From Reticulitermes speratus (Eukaryota > Arthropoda > Insecta > Blattodea > Rhinotermitidae): a stretch of DNA of 64,000 nt. The translations under genes and the position numbers were made by a program. Under the pieces are notes generated by a model. That model saw nothing but the letters and a program-made list of their open reading frames with translations. It did not search any database and was not told the origin of the DNA. The stretch spans positions 43,668,408 to 43,732,407 of the forward strand of contig JAJKFL010000003.1 in NCBI GenBank assembly GCA_021186555.1, in the 5' to 3' direction. This document shows, one piece after another, positions 11,430 to 24,210 of this stretch (position 1 is its first letter; every line of letters begins with the position of its first letter).

Positions 11430-13840
11430 AATTTAACATCTCTGATTCTGCTTCTTGTGTTGTTAGAGATTCTGTTGTTCCATTATAATACATCGTAGAT
11501 ACAATAGCATATAACCCTCTGTTTTTAGCATGTGTACCCCTGCATACATTTCGATCCCATGACATTGAATTTAACGTTTGGTTTCGCACGGGGTTAAAAC
11601 ATACTTGACAACACACAGCCTACTGACGTTGGATGTAACTCGGCCCGTTGTCCAACAGTGGTGCTGTCTGGATATAGAAATGTAGCCAGGAGGCGTTGCT
11701 AGTGGTCGTAGGCTGGATGAACGTTTTACTCTAACCAGTCTTTTATTTTAATCGTTAATACTGAAGACAGCACATATATACACGACAGTCTCATCTGAAA
11801 ACGTAGGGAATAACAACAAACAATGAATCTGAATAGCGTGTTTGCTAAGATATTGTATTGCAAACTTGATAGCCACATACCAATCACGGCAAATAAACAT
11901 AAAAAGAATGCGGACTCAGCGTGTTTCAAGATGTGAACGATCTTCGCGTGCACTCTTAGACAGGGACCTTTTTTTATCTGACATTTCGTATCACTACTTC
12001 ACTCAGACCGTTTCCCATGTCGGCAGGCATTGCAGTTCTCGCTGCTGCTCCCATTTGCCGTGGGTCGGGGTCCACGCCTTTTCGTACAGTGTACTGCAGT
12101 TAGTGGTAGGTTTTTACTTACCATATTTAGAGAAGGCGCTGGAAATATTTCTCTTCGGCTTACAGACACGCGTCACATCTAACAGACACGTTGTTCATTG
12201 CACGTCGAAGTTTTATAAATTACGGTTGACAGTTGTCAGACAAAATAATGTTCCCTGAATGTTTGAGTGACTTTTTGTGTTAAAGGCTTCTGAAGATAGT
12301 TACTAAATGGAACACACTCTGAATACTACAGAGTATGTTTTCGGCTTGAAAAATTGGATATATACAGAATGTCTCTAAAATGATTGGAAAAACTTCAGAT
12401 GTGTTTTCCCCACACCAAAACAAGTAAAAAAAAATTCGTATCAATATATGACCGCAAACACTTTTAAAAATGAAGAGACACTTCACCAACGATTTTTGAT
12501 GCCTGTAAAACCATTCGCAACCGCCCCGGGACTTTTGAAAGGGTACGACAGCCCATGATCAGATGCATGCATTTAGTCACGTGGAGGACATTTTGAGCAT
12601 TTGTTGTGAATTGTGACTTGATAGACAAGAACTCACCAGTTATTAAATTAGGAACGTATATTGTAAATGTATTATGTCAGCTGTAAGTAAAATGTTACAT
12701 AATTAAGGTACTTATTGTTGAAAGTAACCTTCCAAGTAATTCAAAATCCGGACATGCGAAATTTTTCTCGGTGTGATGTGAAAATCTCACTCTTGAAGTT
12801 TGTCCAAGCATTTTAGACACACCTGAGTATATCCAGCTCTTTGTAACCTCCTTGATTTTACTATTCTAAACATTCTGGGTAACGTGTCTAAATCACGAAT
12901 GTCCTCGTTATTTATCCGCCCAAATTTCTCTTACGTATCTCCGTAGGACAAATTTATTCTTGAGAATATGTTTAGCTCACTCATCTTCCTAAAAAAAAAA
13001 AAAGAAAGAAATTAAACTCATGAGATCATCGTGCTATCTATGATTGTGTCCACCCAACCACACGCTTGAAAAATTTGATCGATTTTCACCAAAATTGATA
13101 TGAACGCCATTACATTGAAATCCACTCTAAAGTTGTACTTTTTGATTTCCTGCAATCCGTAATAGCAGCACAGTAGACACACACACTTTTGAGGCGGGAA
13201 AGATATAACACCAATACTTTAGGGTCCTAAAATGATGTATGGTAATAGATCTCGGAACGGTATGCAACTTTTTTGATGAAGTGTTTTTGTAGAATATAAA
13301 ATAGCATGGCAAACGTAGGAAACTTTTAGCTTTCCCTTTGATGACGATAGCTAGTGGACCACTGGAGCTAGGTAGGTGTATTGGGTACGGAGGAAGATGA
13401 TAGATACACCTATGAAACACCGTTTCTATTATTATAAACATGGCGACGATGCAGAACTATAAAGTTACATCCGTCAAATTTAACGTGGTACGTGCATATT
13501 CTAAAAAAGAAAGGGAAAGAAAACAAACAGCAATAATAAATACAAAACAAGAAATCTGTTTAATACAACTATTCGAAGTCAGTACAGAATACTAACAGAT
13601 CTGCAGAACTAGAAGTCTTTGCAGTAGGACAAATAGACTTTATGAGTTCTACTCGTAACCTATTATGAAACCCCCTAATATGTTGCTGCCTTAGAATAAG
13701 AAACCCTTTCTTTTTCTCTCAAATCAAATATCTGCCCTCATTAGTTTAAATGTTTCTGGAACTGCAGACCTTCAGTGTGCAGGGTTAACAGTCGGGATGC
13801 AGGCACGCGAGGTCGTAACGGTGCACTGCCCCACATTCCT
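11430..13840. other. No gene recognised; possible intron of the 13.9-kb gene
   Basis: The 138-codon plus-strand ORF at 11842-12258 has biased but unrecognised content and no splice or start support. If the signal-peptide exon at 13.9 kb is real, its next minus-strand exon should be in this or a more leftward segment, entering with two bases. Confidence 0.4.
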
Positions 13841-13842
13841 AC

Positions 13843-13924
13843 CTGAGTGACTGGCCAATATGGCGGCGATGCAGAACACGAGGCCCAGCCTCATCGCTCC
13901 ACCCACCGCCGCGTGCAGCTTGTC
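13843..13924 (-). CDS. Candidate signal-peptide first coding exon of an unidentified secreted protein
   Basis: On the minus strand an acceptor TTATGTTACAG ends at about 13928. It is followed by a GC-rich leader, an ATG at about 13890, and 17 codons reading MRLGLVFCIAAILASHS. A donor CAG|GTAGGAA follows at about 13843-13842. The peptide is a typical short secretion signal: a basic residue, a hydrophobic core and small residues near the end. GC content is far above the surroundings. The rest of the protein must lie at lower coordinates or beyond the window; I could not find it. Borders are accurate to a few bases. Confidence 0.55.
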
Positions 13925-14329
13925 CTACCTGTAACATAAAACTTTAATTTGATATACTGTTTCAACAAAGGAGACTCTGACGACAGAGTCATGGCCTTAT
14001 TACGACTGTATCTGCTGTATCTGCCTCAGCACAAAGTTATGAAGAGGTGGAGGGGGCGTGGAGGTAAATATTCACGACGTCTAGAGCTCTACACTAGATA
14101 AATGTGAGATGTAGCTTTACACTCCGGCCACTTTACGTGTGGGAAGACCTCGGTATTCATTGGAGAACAGGGTGGATGAGCTCCAGGACCATTCTGGACA
14201 CAGTAGTTAACTCAAAATCCGTCCGGCACTTATCCTATGGCTGCCAACCCATTTTATCTTCCTTAGGTTATTTAACAACGTTGTTTCAGTGCAGAGGCTA
14301 TATGGTTGAGAATGGAGGTGGAAAACTGA

Positions 14330-14460
14330 TAATGCGAGATTTCAGGCTTCGGCCGAGGTATAGTTGAGCCCTTCGCTCTTCTGTGATGTTCCACCACGTA
14401 AGTTGGTAGTTACGGACGTTTCGAGACAGCCTATCGGTCCCATCTTTCAAGGGTCAAGAG
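14330..14460. repeat. Relative of the 3.9-kb fold-back repeat
   Basis: Shares TTCTGTGATGTTCC, ACGGACGTTTCGAGAC and the ATCGGTCCCATCTTTCAAGG word. One arm only is recognisable. Confidence 0.45.
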
Positions 14461-14858
14461 TAAACAGAGCGTCGATAGTTTCGTCAGAACACAAAGTGAA
14501 ATGACGAGGATATGGTAGGAAGTGGTGGTGCGTATTTAAGATACTGTCTTGGAATTTGCTGGAGGAAGTGAGGATAAGTACGAAAACCTGAGTTTTAAAG
14601 TTGTTTTTCCGGCCGAGTTTCGAACCGGGCATCTCCCGAATACGAATCAGAAGGGCTGTTATTATAGCCAGTTTATTCAGCCCGGCGTCGGAAAACAATG
14701 GAAGAAACAAGGAATGAAATGAAATGAAATCACCCTGTTTTTTTCTCATTCGATGCTTACAGTCACGTCAATTAACCGTCTCCAGTGAAGCTGATTAAAC
14801 AGAGACCGCTAGTGAGGCATGTCCTGAGCCAGCTTAGCTAAAGTTGTCGTCTTCGAGT

Positions 14859-15110
14859 ACTGAAGGCATGTAGGGGAGTAGAGGTATAGCTCCACTCATT
14901 CTGAACATCGGCACTACGTGGGAGTGAGTGGTTAACTTCACACCCTGTCGTTTTAGCCCTGAGAAAGAGCCCACGGCACCCACTGAATAGGAGGCTGGGT
15001 GGGCTACAGAACCGGTCTGCACATTTTGGAGAAGAGAAATGTTGCCCCTGCCGGGATTCGAATTCCGGTTCTTCCAGCCCGTAGGCTAGTCACTATACCA
15101 ACTAGTCCTA
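14859..15110 (-). mobile_element. SINE family A
   Basis: Minus-strand copy with GTAGAGGTATAGCTCCACTC, GCCGGGATTCGAATTCCGG and CACTATACCAACTAGTCC. Confidence 0.7.
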
Positions 15111-15401
15111 ATTTATTTTAATACTACTGTGACGCCTATTTCCTGTCTCCAAGGTGGCCAGTTTCCGTGAGATCTGACGATGCCTAACTATTACTATAAT
15201 TATACAGCCCCTGCTGTACATTACATATTTCATCCCATTATATACTAATTGTGTGAATGACATTAATTCGAATTCAATCTCGTATGTAGTTTTAGTCACG
15301 TCTTAGTTACGAGTGTGTCTCGTTACCATATGCATGCATTACTTCTTGATTCTATTATTTCTGTTACTCTGTTACTTTTATTTTCCTGTGGTGCAACAAC
15401 C

Positions 15402-15597
15402 CAAATCGGGCCTAGGCCGCCTCTTTGTTAAGGTTTCTAGATCAAACACAATTACACACACACCCGGTAGGACTCCTTTGAACGAGTGATCAACCCGTCT
15501 CAGAGGCCTTTACCTACCCAACACGCGGGATTCGAACCAGCAATTAAGCGGCTGCAGAAGTACGCCGTAGACCGTACGGCCACCGCGGCCTCTGTTC
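15402..15597 (-). mobile_element. tRNA-Leu-like SINE, family B, diverged
   Basis: Minus-strand copy with GACCGTACGGCCACCGCGGC, GGGATTCGAACCAGC and CACACCCGGTAGGACTCC. It ends near CCTAGGCCGCCTC. Confidence 0.6.
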
Positions 15598-15873
15598 CTT
15601 TACTTTGATGAATTTGATAATAAGACCCATGTTTCCCAAATGGTGTTCCACGAAACACTGTGTTCTTTGAGAGGATAATGGGCTAAGCCCATCAGAATAT
15701 AATCGACACTCCTTTCAAGTCCATAAGCACGGCATTGCTTATTGTCCTCTTCTCTCTATTTCTTTCTAGAAGTACGAGCGGGACTAGTATCTCCACATTG
15801 TCTACTTGTGGAGTTAAGAGTGCTTCCATATATGTTTACAATAAGTTGCAAAACTAATGATTTACTGTGCCGA

Positions 15874-16135
15874 TCCCAGTGGCCGCGCGATCTAAGGCGT
15901 GGGTCTGCGGCCGCTCTTTTGCTGGGATTGCGGGTTAGAATCCCGCCGGGGGCATGGATCTCTGTCTCTTGTGAGTGTTGTGTGTTGTCAGGTAGAGGTG
16001 TCTGCGACGGGCTGATCACTCGTTCAGAGGCGTCCTACCGAGTCTGGTGTGCTTGAATGTGATCGTGAAGCCTCAATAATGAGGCGGCCCTGGCCCAGTA
16101 GGGGCTATTGCGCCATGGGGGGGGGGGGGGGGGAG
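15874..16135 (+). mobile_element. tRNA-Leu-like SINE, family B
   Basis: Head CCAGTGGCCGCGCGATCTAA with GGCGTGGGT resembles the 5' half and anticodon region of tRNA-Leu. B box GGGTTAGAATCCCGCC (one change). Body TCTGTCTCTTGTGAGTGTTG and CCTACCGAGTCTGG. Ends in a run of about 20 G at 16117-16136. Confidence 0.75.
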
Positions 16136-16139
16136 GAAT

Positions 16140-17355
16140 TACTTACTTTTCCAAAGAGACATAAATATTATAAACTCTCCATTCTCCTGAGTGAAAGTGT
16201 AAACGGCTTGTGACTTGCCTTAACTGAAACTTAGGAAAGTGACTTATCCGTCGCCGTGGTGACTCCTTTTAAAGATCGTTCTGTGTTCATGGTAGCTGTA
16301 CGTTGCTCTAAACACGGCCAGATTGAAACACATAATAAATAGCGCTTCAGAGAGTCAACGTGGCAAATATAGCTACTGTAAGATATGACCTGTAGTACTG
16401 TAAATAGAATATAATCTGCTGATACTACATAGTACTGGTGGTCTAACGCATCCATACATCAGCACGCCTCCTGACCAGAAACTCTTTAACAACTGACACT
16501 TCTTTGTTATAACCAAGAAATAAGGACAACTGACGTCCACAGCCTTAATATCTACAGCTATGTTAAAAGGAACGTGGCAGTTAGTACTTCATCATAAACA
16601 ATTCGGCTCTAGAGCAGATGTGGGCAATTGCTTTTCTTCTGGAGACAGATGGGATTAATTTTGAAGTGACCAAAACACGAGAAAATTTAACGCATGGGCT
16701 AAACTCTCTTTGCAGCAGAGCACGAACGTTCAGCAACTAGTAGCAGTCCGTAATTGGACACGGCCTGTCACTGTCACAGGATGTATGAACAGTATGACGC
16801 AGAAATGTTTAACAAATTTGGACTCGTGATTAGCCTACATTGTACAGACTTGGCGATGGCTTATTTCGCTGCAGGAAAGTGGGACACTGGCTCAGTTTAT
16901 GTTACAGAAAATATAAAACCGTGAAATGAAACATAATAATTTAGTAGCACCGAATTATAATAGCAGATTATGTGACGCATGTGGGGTAAGTAGGTCTAAT
17001 TTTATATAAGAGTCAGTGTGACAAATGGTCCAATTTTGTAGGATTACTAAAATTTGATAATCTTTGCAACTATGCCCGAGTTACTGAGAGCCAAAATCAA
17101 GCACATCAACTCACCGATTCGTATTTAGTGTTAACTCTCTGAAGCACAATAGTTATTATAGGATAGTATGGCGTGGAGTGTGAATCCACTGCACGCGATA
17201 GGAACCAGTAGCTATAATGGATAGTCGACATCACAAAAAGCGGATAATTTCTTTCCTAGCTGAGCTATTATTAGCTTCTCAGAAAGAAATATGCTTCACC
17301 AGCCACTTCGGTTGATGTGGTCATTTTGAAGCTACAAGAGGATGACATTGTTGGT
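16140..17355. other. No feature recognised
   Basis: AT-rich unique-looking sequence between SINE copies, without long ORFs or repeats. Confidence 0.4.
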
Positions 17356-17359
17356 TCAT

Positions 17360-17655
17360 AAAAAGGTAAGGGTAAAGCTGTCCCTGTAAAGCCATGCAGG
17401 CACTTGCAGAACTGGAGGTATAGCTCCACTCATTCTTAGCCTCGGCACTAGATGGAAGTGAGTGTTTTGCCTCACGCCCCGGCCACTTTATACCCCTGGG
17501 GAAAGAGCCCTGGTACCCATTGAAAAGGGAACGGTGGGTTTCAGATCCCATCTGGACGTTTCGAAAAGCAGAAAATTTCTTGCTCCTGCCGGGATTCGAA
17601 TCCGGGATCGTCCAGTCCGTAGCCTGGTTACTGTACCGACTACGCTGTTCTAGCT
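17360..17655 (-). mobile_element. SINE family A
   Basis: Minus-strand copy with GGAGGTATAGCTCCACTC, GCCGGGATTCGAATCCGG and CTGTACCGACTACGCTG. Confidence 0.7.
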
Positions 17656-18779
17656 CGTAGGATACTTAATTTCATTTGTCAAGCTACAGATTATTTGCCA
17701 CTGAATGGGACTGAGAGACAGAGGAAAACCACGAAAATCAGGAAATTTGTTGTTACAGCTGAGATTCGAGCCAGGAATCTCCAGAGTATAAATCACCCGC
17801 GCCGTAGTTTGAGGTAACTTCCGCGATTAACGTTAAACCTGAGCTGATTTTATGACACGAATTTTTGTCCAGAATCGCTAAAATTTAGCCGCTAGCGTCA
17901 CTGGCTTTCGGACGCGAAGCGGCTAACGGCACGTGAGTGGGTGGCATATGACGTCACACTGTCCCGTTACTACTACTACTCGTGACCCAGCTCTATTTAA
18001 CGAAGCTCCATTGTCTATAACACTGCCTTACGTCTTGCTTGTCCAAGCGGCATGGTAGGGAACTTTTCTGATGACGTGACTTCGGTCCCCAGAGCGATGC
18101 TGAAGAAGATCCCGTCTCTTGGGATATGACGCCGTTTTGACTGGTATTTAGAATTTGACGTTCAGCAAGAGCCTACAGCCTTCATTTTCAGTGTAAGAGG
18201 AGTCCAGTTACTTCTTTATTCCGTATGACACTACGAACACCTCGCCTCTGATTACATTTAACTACACACAGCCATTGTTTTTACACCCAAGCTGCAGGTT
18301 TCTTTCGTGTCTTAGTACAGTATTGCCATGGCAGTACTGTTTAGCAAATTGCCCATGGGTTTCAGAGGCTGGCTTGTGACGAAACTACAAAGTTAGTCCT
18401 GACCAGTAGTCCTGCTCTATGACAAACTTGATACTGGTCTAATCTAGTAATATTTTAGATAGATGTAAAGGTGAAGCGCTCTGTGCTTAATTGAAGATCA
18501 CGGCAGTAAGGTACAGGGCAGTGGAGGTATAGCTCCAGGTTTCCTTAGCCTTCGGCGCTAGATGGAGACGAGTGGTTTAGCTGCATAATCTAACGGCTTT
18601 ACTACCGAGGAAAGATTCGGCCGGGACATGGTGGCGAAGAAGAAAACCTCCGCCTCCGGTAGAAATGAAAACCCGTGTGATTTGTCATTCAGTCTCGTCC
18701 CTCTACCGACAAACAATGGGGCTCAGGACATGGACAGACCGCGGTTTAAGGCTGTTACAGCAGTGACTGTGAAGATTAC

Positions 18780-18935
18780 CTTCCGCAATGTGACGCCGTG
18801 TACCCTGGCGGGAATTAACCAACGTTTCGGAGGAACATGTTGCCTCCATCTTCAAGGTACCCAGAATGTGGAGGCCGCACGTTCCTCCGAAACGCCTTTA
18901 CATTTCTAAACTGTACGTCACATTCCGGGAGGCTA
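18780..18935. repeat. Fold-back repeat, GGAGG-type family
   Basis: Flanked by GTGACGCCGTGTA and its mirror TACGTCACATTCC. The left half on the minus strand reads TTGAAGA, GGAGG...CCTCC, GAAAC, GTTGGTT, with one core base changed. The right half has CTCCGAAACG. Confidence 0.5.
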
Positions 18936-19084
18936 TAATTTTTATATCGAGCGATGACTGTCAGTTTGTTGTGATATCCACTGTACAATAAGGTAGCCAT
19001 TATCACTGGGCAGTTATTTAAAATTAAACTACAGGAAGCCCCGTTTACTTGAAATCATGGCGTAATGAAGGATCATGCAGTGCC

Positions 19085-19370
19085 TGTACGTGAACAGTTG
19101 AAGCAACATTTCCCAGGTAACTGGGTATGAAGAACAGGATCACAGGAATGACTACTAAAATCGCTAGACTTCTGCACCTTGGACTTCTTTTTGTGGGGCC
19201 ATACCTGGACCACCTGGAGCGCCGGATCATGCAGCCTGCGTGGCAGTGACAAGTGACATCTTGACGAGAGTGCGACAGCACTGGGTGACTCGCTTACAAG
19301 CGTTTATCAATCGACATGGCGAACATGTGTAAGATGCAGTATAAAATGGCACATTTCCTCGTGGTTCCAA
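19085..19370 (+). pseudogene. Degraded DDE transposase fragment (mariner-like)
   Basis: One plus-strand frame contains LDFFLWGH, the region just after the second catalytic Asp in insect mariner-type transposases. Another frame further on reads RVRQHWVTRLQAFINRHGEH, matching the C-terminal end. Stops and frameshifts separate the parts. Confidence 0.6.
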
Positions 19371-19399
19371 ATAAATCGGACTATCTCTAATACGTATCA

Positions 19400-22140
19400 T
19401 ATTACTGGGACTTTTCTATTGACCAGCAGAATGGCATTCAGCCGGGTGCTCGATCTCCGGGGATAAAATGGCCATTGAGTGAAAGTGCGCGTCCATTTCC
19501 ACTGTACTGAGGCCACGGAAACAAGCCCCAGGGATCACATCTCCTTCGAACTCTAACGATCCACCTTAGCGTACTCCCCCATATTCCTCTTCCATTCTGT
19601 TCACAACAATAATTTTAATGATAATTAAGTGTCTATAACTTAGCGACAAGCGCTTTGGGGGGGTTGACACTCTAGAGGGGAATACAGTAGAAAGCAGAAA
19701 GATTGTAGCCTATATTGTACGCCATTAACTAAAACGGTAAGAAAAAAGAAAAACTGGTTTTTGTGGACGTTATGAAACGTGCCGTGTGGCTTTATTTGAC
19801 TGATGCTTTCGAACACTGTGACTAGTGGAAGTGTTTACCCGACATTATGTCGCCTGTTGCTCATCTTTACACTTGATGTATGCTTGTATGCTTTTTCACT
19901 TTTCGATACACAGGTGGTCATGACATCTCCACACCTGTATCGTCCCCATCGAGCAGGCTGGCATAATGACAAAGCTCTAATGTTCCAGGGTAATCCAGTT
20001 ACTCTAAGACTGCATTTTTTTTCAGTCCCTCCAGTCGAAATACCTCCCAATAGGCCCGATCACCTGTTCAACATTCTTTCCTGTTCAGCATTACTTTCAA
20101 TTTCTTATTCCCATCTCATTAAACGCTATCTGTGTAACGTATGCTGTTGAAAATGTTGTTATATAACCTAAGAATAAATTAATAACCGTTCGCACGTCAC
20201 AAGAAAGGTATGGGGTTTTACACGACCACAAGGACAACTATACCATTACTAGTTACTGGTATGAAACAGAACACCCCACAAGGCTCTTTCAGTGAGGGGA
20301 TTAAAAAAATACTTCAAGAGATCGCGGAACCAGGATCTATATAGGAATACTCCTATTTACAAATTTCTCACTACGTTCTTTGGACATATTTAAGAAAGTG
20401 ATAGTTCACTGGCCACGTGCTCGAATTTTCACTTGGGAATGTGATACAAATACTAAAGGACATATTGCTTCCAAAGAGAAGCTGCGACGGTAAAGATAGA
20501 GTAAATTATATATATCTGGGTACTTAGATATCATGGGAAAATTTAAAGAAATGCCCATATTTCACTACTGGTATGTGACCTTCAGAACTCGTTCTGTGCT
20601 GTAGGTAATCCTTGACCTTCCAGGTGAGGTGTATGGCGAGAAAGTTGCAGATTAGAAATGAAGAAGTCGCAGAATAACAACATTGTTCGAGTGTTACAGG
20701 GTCCCACAGTGTCCAGAAAATACGAATATTCTCGTATAATGCATGCTTGATGTACGACGTAATTTATCGTTCTGAATGAAGAGTTGAAGTTGTGTGAAAG
20801 ATGTTATCTCGCGACAGAGCTAGATTACACGCGGTCACTTCTAACGGGATGATAACATATAAATAACAGATATTGTGGCCAATGTAGGTAGTTTTGGGAA
20901 CCGAGGGGGAGGGGGTACTCAGAAGCAATATGAGACTGTTCATTCACCGCATTTTAACATGCTATTATATCAATTCACTGATGTAATGTCTACACAATAC
21001 GCTGTTAAATAATTTCACCGTCAAAATAAATGTACACCAATACTTTCCATTCATTGCAGTTAAATCAGAACTACTCGTAGAATTTAAGATTAGGTAGTCG
21101 CAAGCAAGGAGTTCGAGACGTCTAGTGCAGCTGTTTTGGTCCGAAATTGGTATTGCAGCTAGGTGCAAACCTCAGAAGTGTAGAATGTACCTCATCAAAT
21201 ATTTCGACTTGCGGTATTTGAAACAGGCGAATTGAACGCACCACAACTTGGTCAAGAACCTGAAATGAGGATAGGAGCAGAAGACGAACTAGGGATATAG
21301 TTGGTTGTACTAAATGAATATGGCCGTAGAATTGCTAGAATTGAACAGAAGGATCGCGGCTTTGGTTTCATGGAAAAATGGAAGTTACAAATTCGATAAA
21401 ATGGAAAATTGGTGGCGTAGGGAGAAAGTCAAGAGTGCCCGTATCCATGCCGTTAGAAATTACATGAGAAATACCTCTGTTTATTGTTATTAGTTTCTTT
21501 TGGAGGTCTTAGCACTGGACATGAGCAACCGGTACAAAATGTTTAATCTCACCTTAATTTCAGTGTTTTGTTTTGTCAATGTGCATACTGCTTCAGAAAA
21601 TACAGCAGTATTAAGTACCTTTCCGGACAGGCTATATAGACCTTCAAGGAAGAGTTGCATTAAAAATTATTGTGGAAATCAGTTCAGTATACAAGGGCGT
21701 GATTTATAATTGAAGACTTACTATAAAAACTAGAATGTTGTAGTACGATTCTTACACAGTGTTCCCGATTTGGCGGGCATTTTGCACACCGAACCGAACC
21801 TTCCGGTTAGATAAAATACGGTGAATATCTGAATTCAGCGACTGTCGTATTCTCAAAGGCCCTTCTCCATGCAGCCATTTTTAGAAACTGCTGGATATAG
21901 TACGAGCTGGAAAAACCATAAAATAGGGGAGGACATTTGGCTACCAGTAGTATGGAATCATAAACCTACAGAGACAAGAAGATTCTGACGCCGGTACAGT
22001 CATTGAGTTGTGTAATCCGTAACGAAGAGTTATAATTCCTCCAATGTGCCTTACAAATTTACTAGACGAGTTTGACGCTTATACTTACGTCAGTCTCCAT
22101 GTGCTGAATTCTTTCTCAGTGTGTAAAATAAAATCACTAC
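19400..22140. other. No feature recognised; possible long intron
   Basis: Lies between the candidate exons at 22.15 and 13.9 kb. Only short unrelated ORFs (for example 19803-20150 plus) are present. Confidence 0.4.
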
Positions 22141-22144
22141 TCAC

Positions 22145-22310
22145 CGTGGTGTGGACAGCGCCGGGCGGTTGCACGCACATGTTCACTACACTAAGCCAGC
22201 ATTCTGTGTGCCTTGCACGTCACTACTTGACTGCCTTTAGAAGGCCATGCTTCGTTGAAGATTCTTCCCGTCCGGAGGCGCCACCGTGACCCACTTGTCT
22301 TAGCATGCCG
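22145..22310 (-). other. Candidate GC-rich non-coding first exon
   Basis: On the minus strand a CpG-containing block (including CGCGCGG near 22305) ends with a consensus donor ACG|GTGAGTAG at 22144. No long frame is open. It is in the right orientation to be the untranslated first exon of the gene whose signal-peptide exon lies at 13.9 kb. The 5' end is not defined by any clear promoter element. Confidence 0.35.
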
Positions 22311-22589
22311 CGCGAGGGTGTCTTAAAATCATGATTTTATTTTTCGCGCCATTCAACATTATTAGCTAATAGTAGTTTCATTTCATTTGGTATCGAATTA
22401 TGAAAGTTTCTATAGTGATGAGGTTTTAAAGGAACACATAACTTTAGGTAAAACTATGTCATATGTACTAGATACTTAGTTTTTAAATTTGACACTCATA
22501 ACTGATTTAACTATTGCAGCTAGACATGTGAAATGTGTATCTAGATCATAAACGTTCCACAGAATTTTGCATGAATTTTTTTGTGCATT

Positions 22590-22725
22590 AATAACGTTTC
22601 GGAGGAACGTGCTGCCTCCATCTTCAGGGTAGAAGAGCACTTTTATTCTCTGAAGGTAGAAGCACTACATTTCTCCAAAACATGGTATGTATCAGCCAAA
22701 TTACACAGCATCGCATGTTGGAAGA
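22590..22725. repeat. Fold-back repeat, GGAGG-type family
   Basis: The left half on the minus strand has an intact CTGAAGA, GGAGG...CCTCC and GAAAC. The downstream sequence no longer pairs with the ACC before the core. The right half is decayed (TTCTCCAAAACA). A similar copy lies at 22870-23035. Confidence 0.5.
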
Positions 22726-22869
22726 CTAACTTTCAACATGGCAGTGGTTTACAGCTTATGATGTGAGTAACAGGTCTGTTGCAGAGGACAGCTATACTAG
22801 AGAGAAAAATAACACAGAAACAGAAATGTTATATGAGTATAATTATTGTGAGATTTGATCTTCTTACAG

Positions 22870-23035
22870 CAAAGGTCATCTGGGATGTGGCACTATGTAG
22901 TTTGGTAGATAGGTATTAATCCTTTAAAGGAACCTGCTGCCTCTTCTGCCCTGAAGGTGGAAGCAACATTTTCCACTGAAACATTGATACTTGTCAACGA
23001 AACTACATGGCGTCACATTCCAGAAGCCTGTAATG
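22870..23035. repeat. Fold-back repeat, GGAGG-type family, decayed
   Basis: Contains GGAACCTGCTGCCTC on the left and CTGAAGGTGGAAG...TTCCACTGAAACA on the right, followed by GGCGTCACATTCCAGAAG. The last core A of CTGANGA is G here. Confidence 0.45.
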
Positions 23036-23509
23036 TTTACGTAATTATTGTTTATAATATATGCTACCATGTACATATATACAGATATATTATGAAAAAG
23101 CGACATTATAAGTTTTTCCCTGAACTTTTTCAGTTAAATACTGTGTTATATTTAACAAGTCTAGAATAATTGCAAGGAAGCTCTCTACTGTCTTCATCTC
23201 ATTCAGTGTCATATACCTTCCACCATGTGGCTGCCTGTATGGAGGTCATGTGGTTTCCTTTGTGCAAAGATTATGTTCACTGCTTCTTCCACTTGGCTGT
23301 TGCATATACTTAGTACAGAATTCAATGAATCCAGTTGGTTGGAAAAAGCCAAATTGAGAGTTAGAAGCCTTGATTAATGTGAAGCAACATAGCTGATTTT
23401 GCTCCAGTGCTTAAGTTTCAATGTTTTGTTTAAGATCACTGTCAGTTTATAAGATTGTATAGCATGAGTGGCAGATAAATGAGTATGAATATGGAACACT
23501 GTTGTAATG

Positions 23510-23660
23510 ATGCTGACAGGGAAAAACCAAAGTAATCAGAGAAAACCCTGTCTCACTCTCATTTTACCCATGACAAATCTCACATGGACTGTCCTGGGAT
23601 TGAACCTGGGCCTTCAGGGTGAGAGGTCAGTTAACTAACTGCATTCACCATAATTACATC
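23510..23660 (-). mobile_element. tRNA-like SINE remnant
   Basis: On the minus strand GGCCCAGGTTCAATCCCAGG is a B-box-like arm, followed by GAGATTTGTCATGGG and an AAAACC-rich body. A related remnant with GATTCGAGCCAGGAATCTCC is at 17700-17805. Confidence 0.5.
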
Positions 23661-23869
23661 ACATATGTGATGTGCTGGCATCTCAGAATACTGAAGACAC
23701 AAATCAAAATTAATTGTCAGAAAGGAACAGGCTACCAGTGCATTGTATCACTCACCAGAGTACAGTAGTTTTATCACATAAAAAGCCTGGATCCTCCATG
23801 GGGTTCCATGACAGGAGTGGTGAGTGATAAAAGCTAAATTTTTTATGCACTCAAGGGATAAATGTTCTT

Positions 23870-23910
23870 GTGTGTGTGTGTGTGTGTGGAGAGAGAGAGA
23901 GAGAGAGATA
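23870..23910. repeat. (TG)n(GA)n microsatellite
   Basis: A TG run at about 23870-23888 passes directly into a GA run to about 23908. Confidence 0.9.
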
Positions 23911-24039
23911 CATGTCTATACCATAAGTAATTTAATGCAACAGTGTCCTCCTTGAGAAGCTGATGGTTTCTCAGCTAGTCTGATTTTCCCACACCTGTGG
24001 AAACAGAAGTTTTATGACTCTTGTCACATGACACCACTA

Positions 24040-24210
24040 CTGGTTCCAGTCCTGAGCCAGATGAAGCCATTCCTAATTCTTAAAAGATCCATTTCATATT
24101 ATCCTCCCATCTGTGCCTAGGTCTTCCAAGTGATCTCTGTCCCTCAGGTTTTCCCACCAAAATCCTGTATGCCCTTCTGTTCTCTTCCCTGTGTGCCACA
24201 CACCCATCTC
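24040..24210 (-). pseudogene. LINE RT C-terminal fragment
   Basis: The minus strand contains ILVGKPEGQRSLGRPRHRWE and a decayed continuation, homologous to the 1.1-kb fragment. It lies downstream of the protease stop. Confidence 0.6.

Noticed and set aside
11842-12258. 138-codon plus-strand ORF
   Set aside because: Sequence resembles no family I know and the region shows no exon borders.
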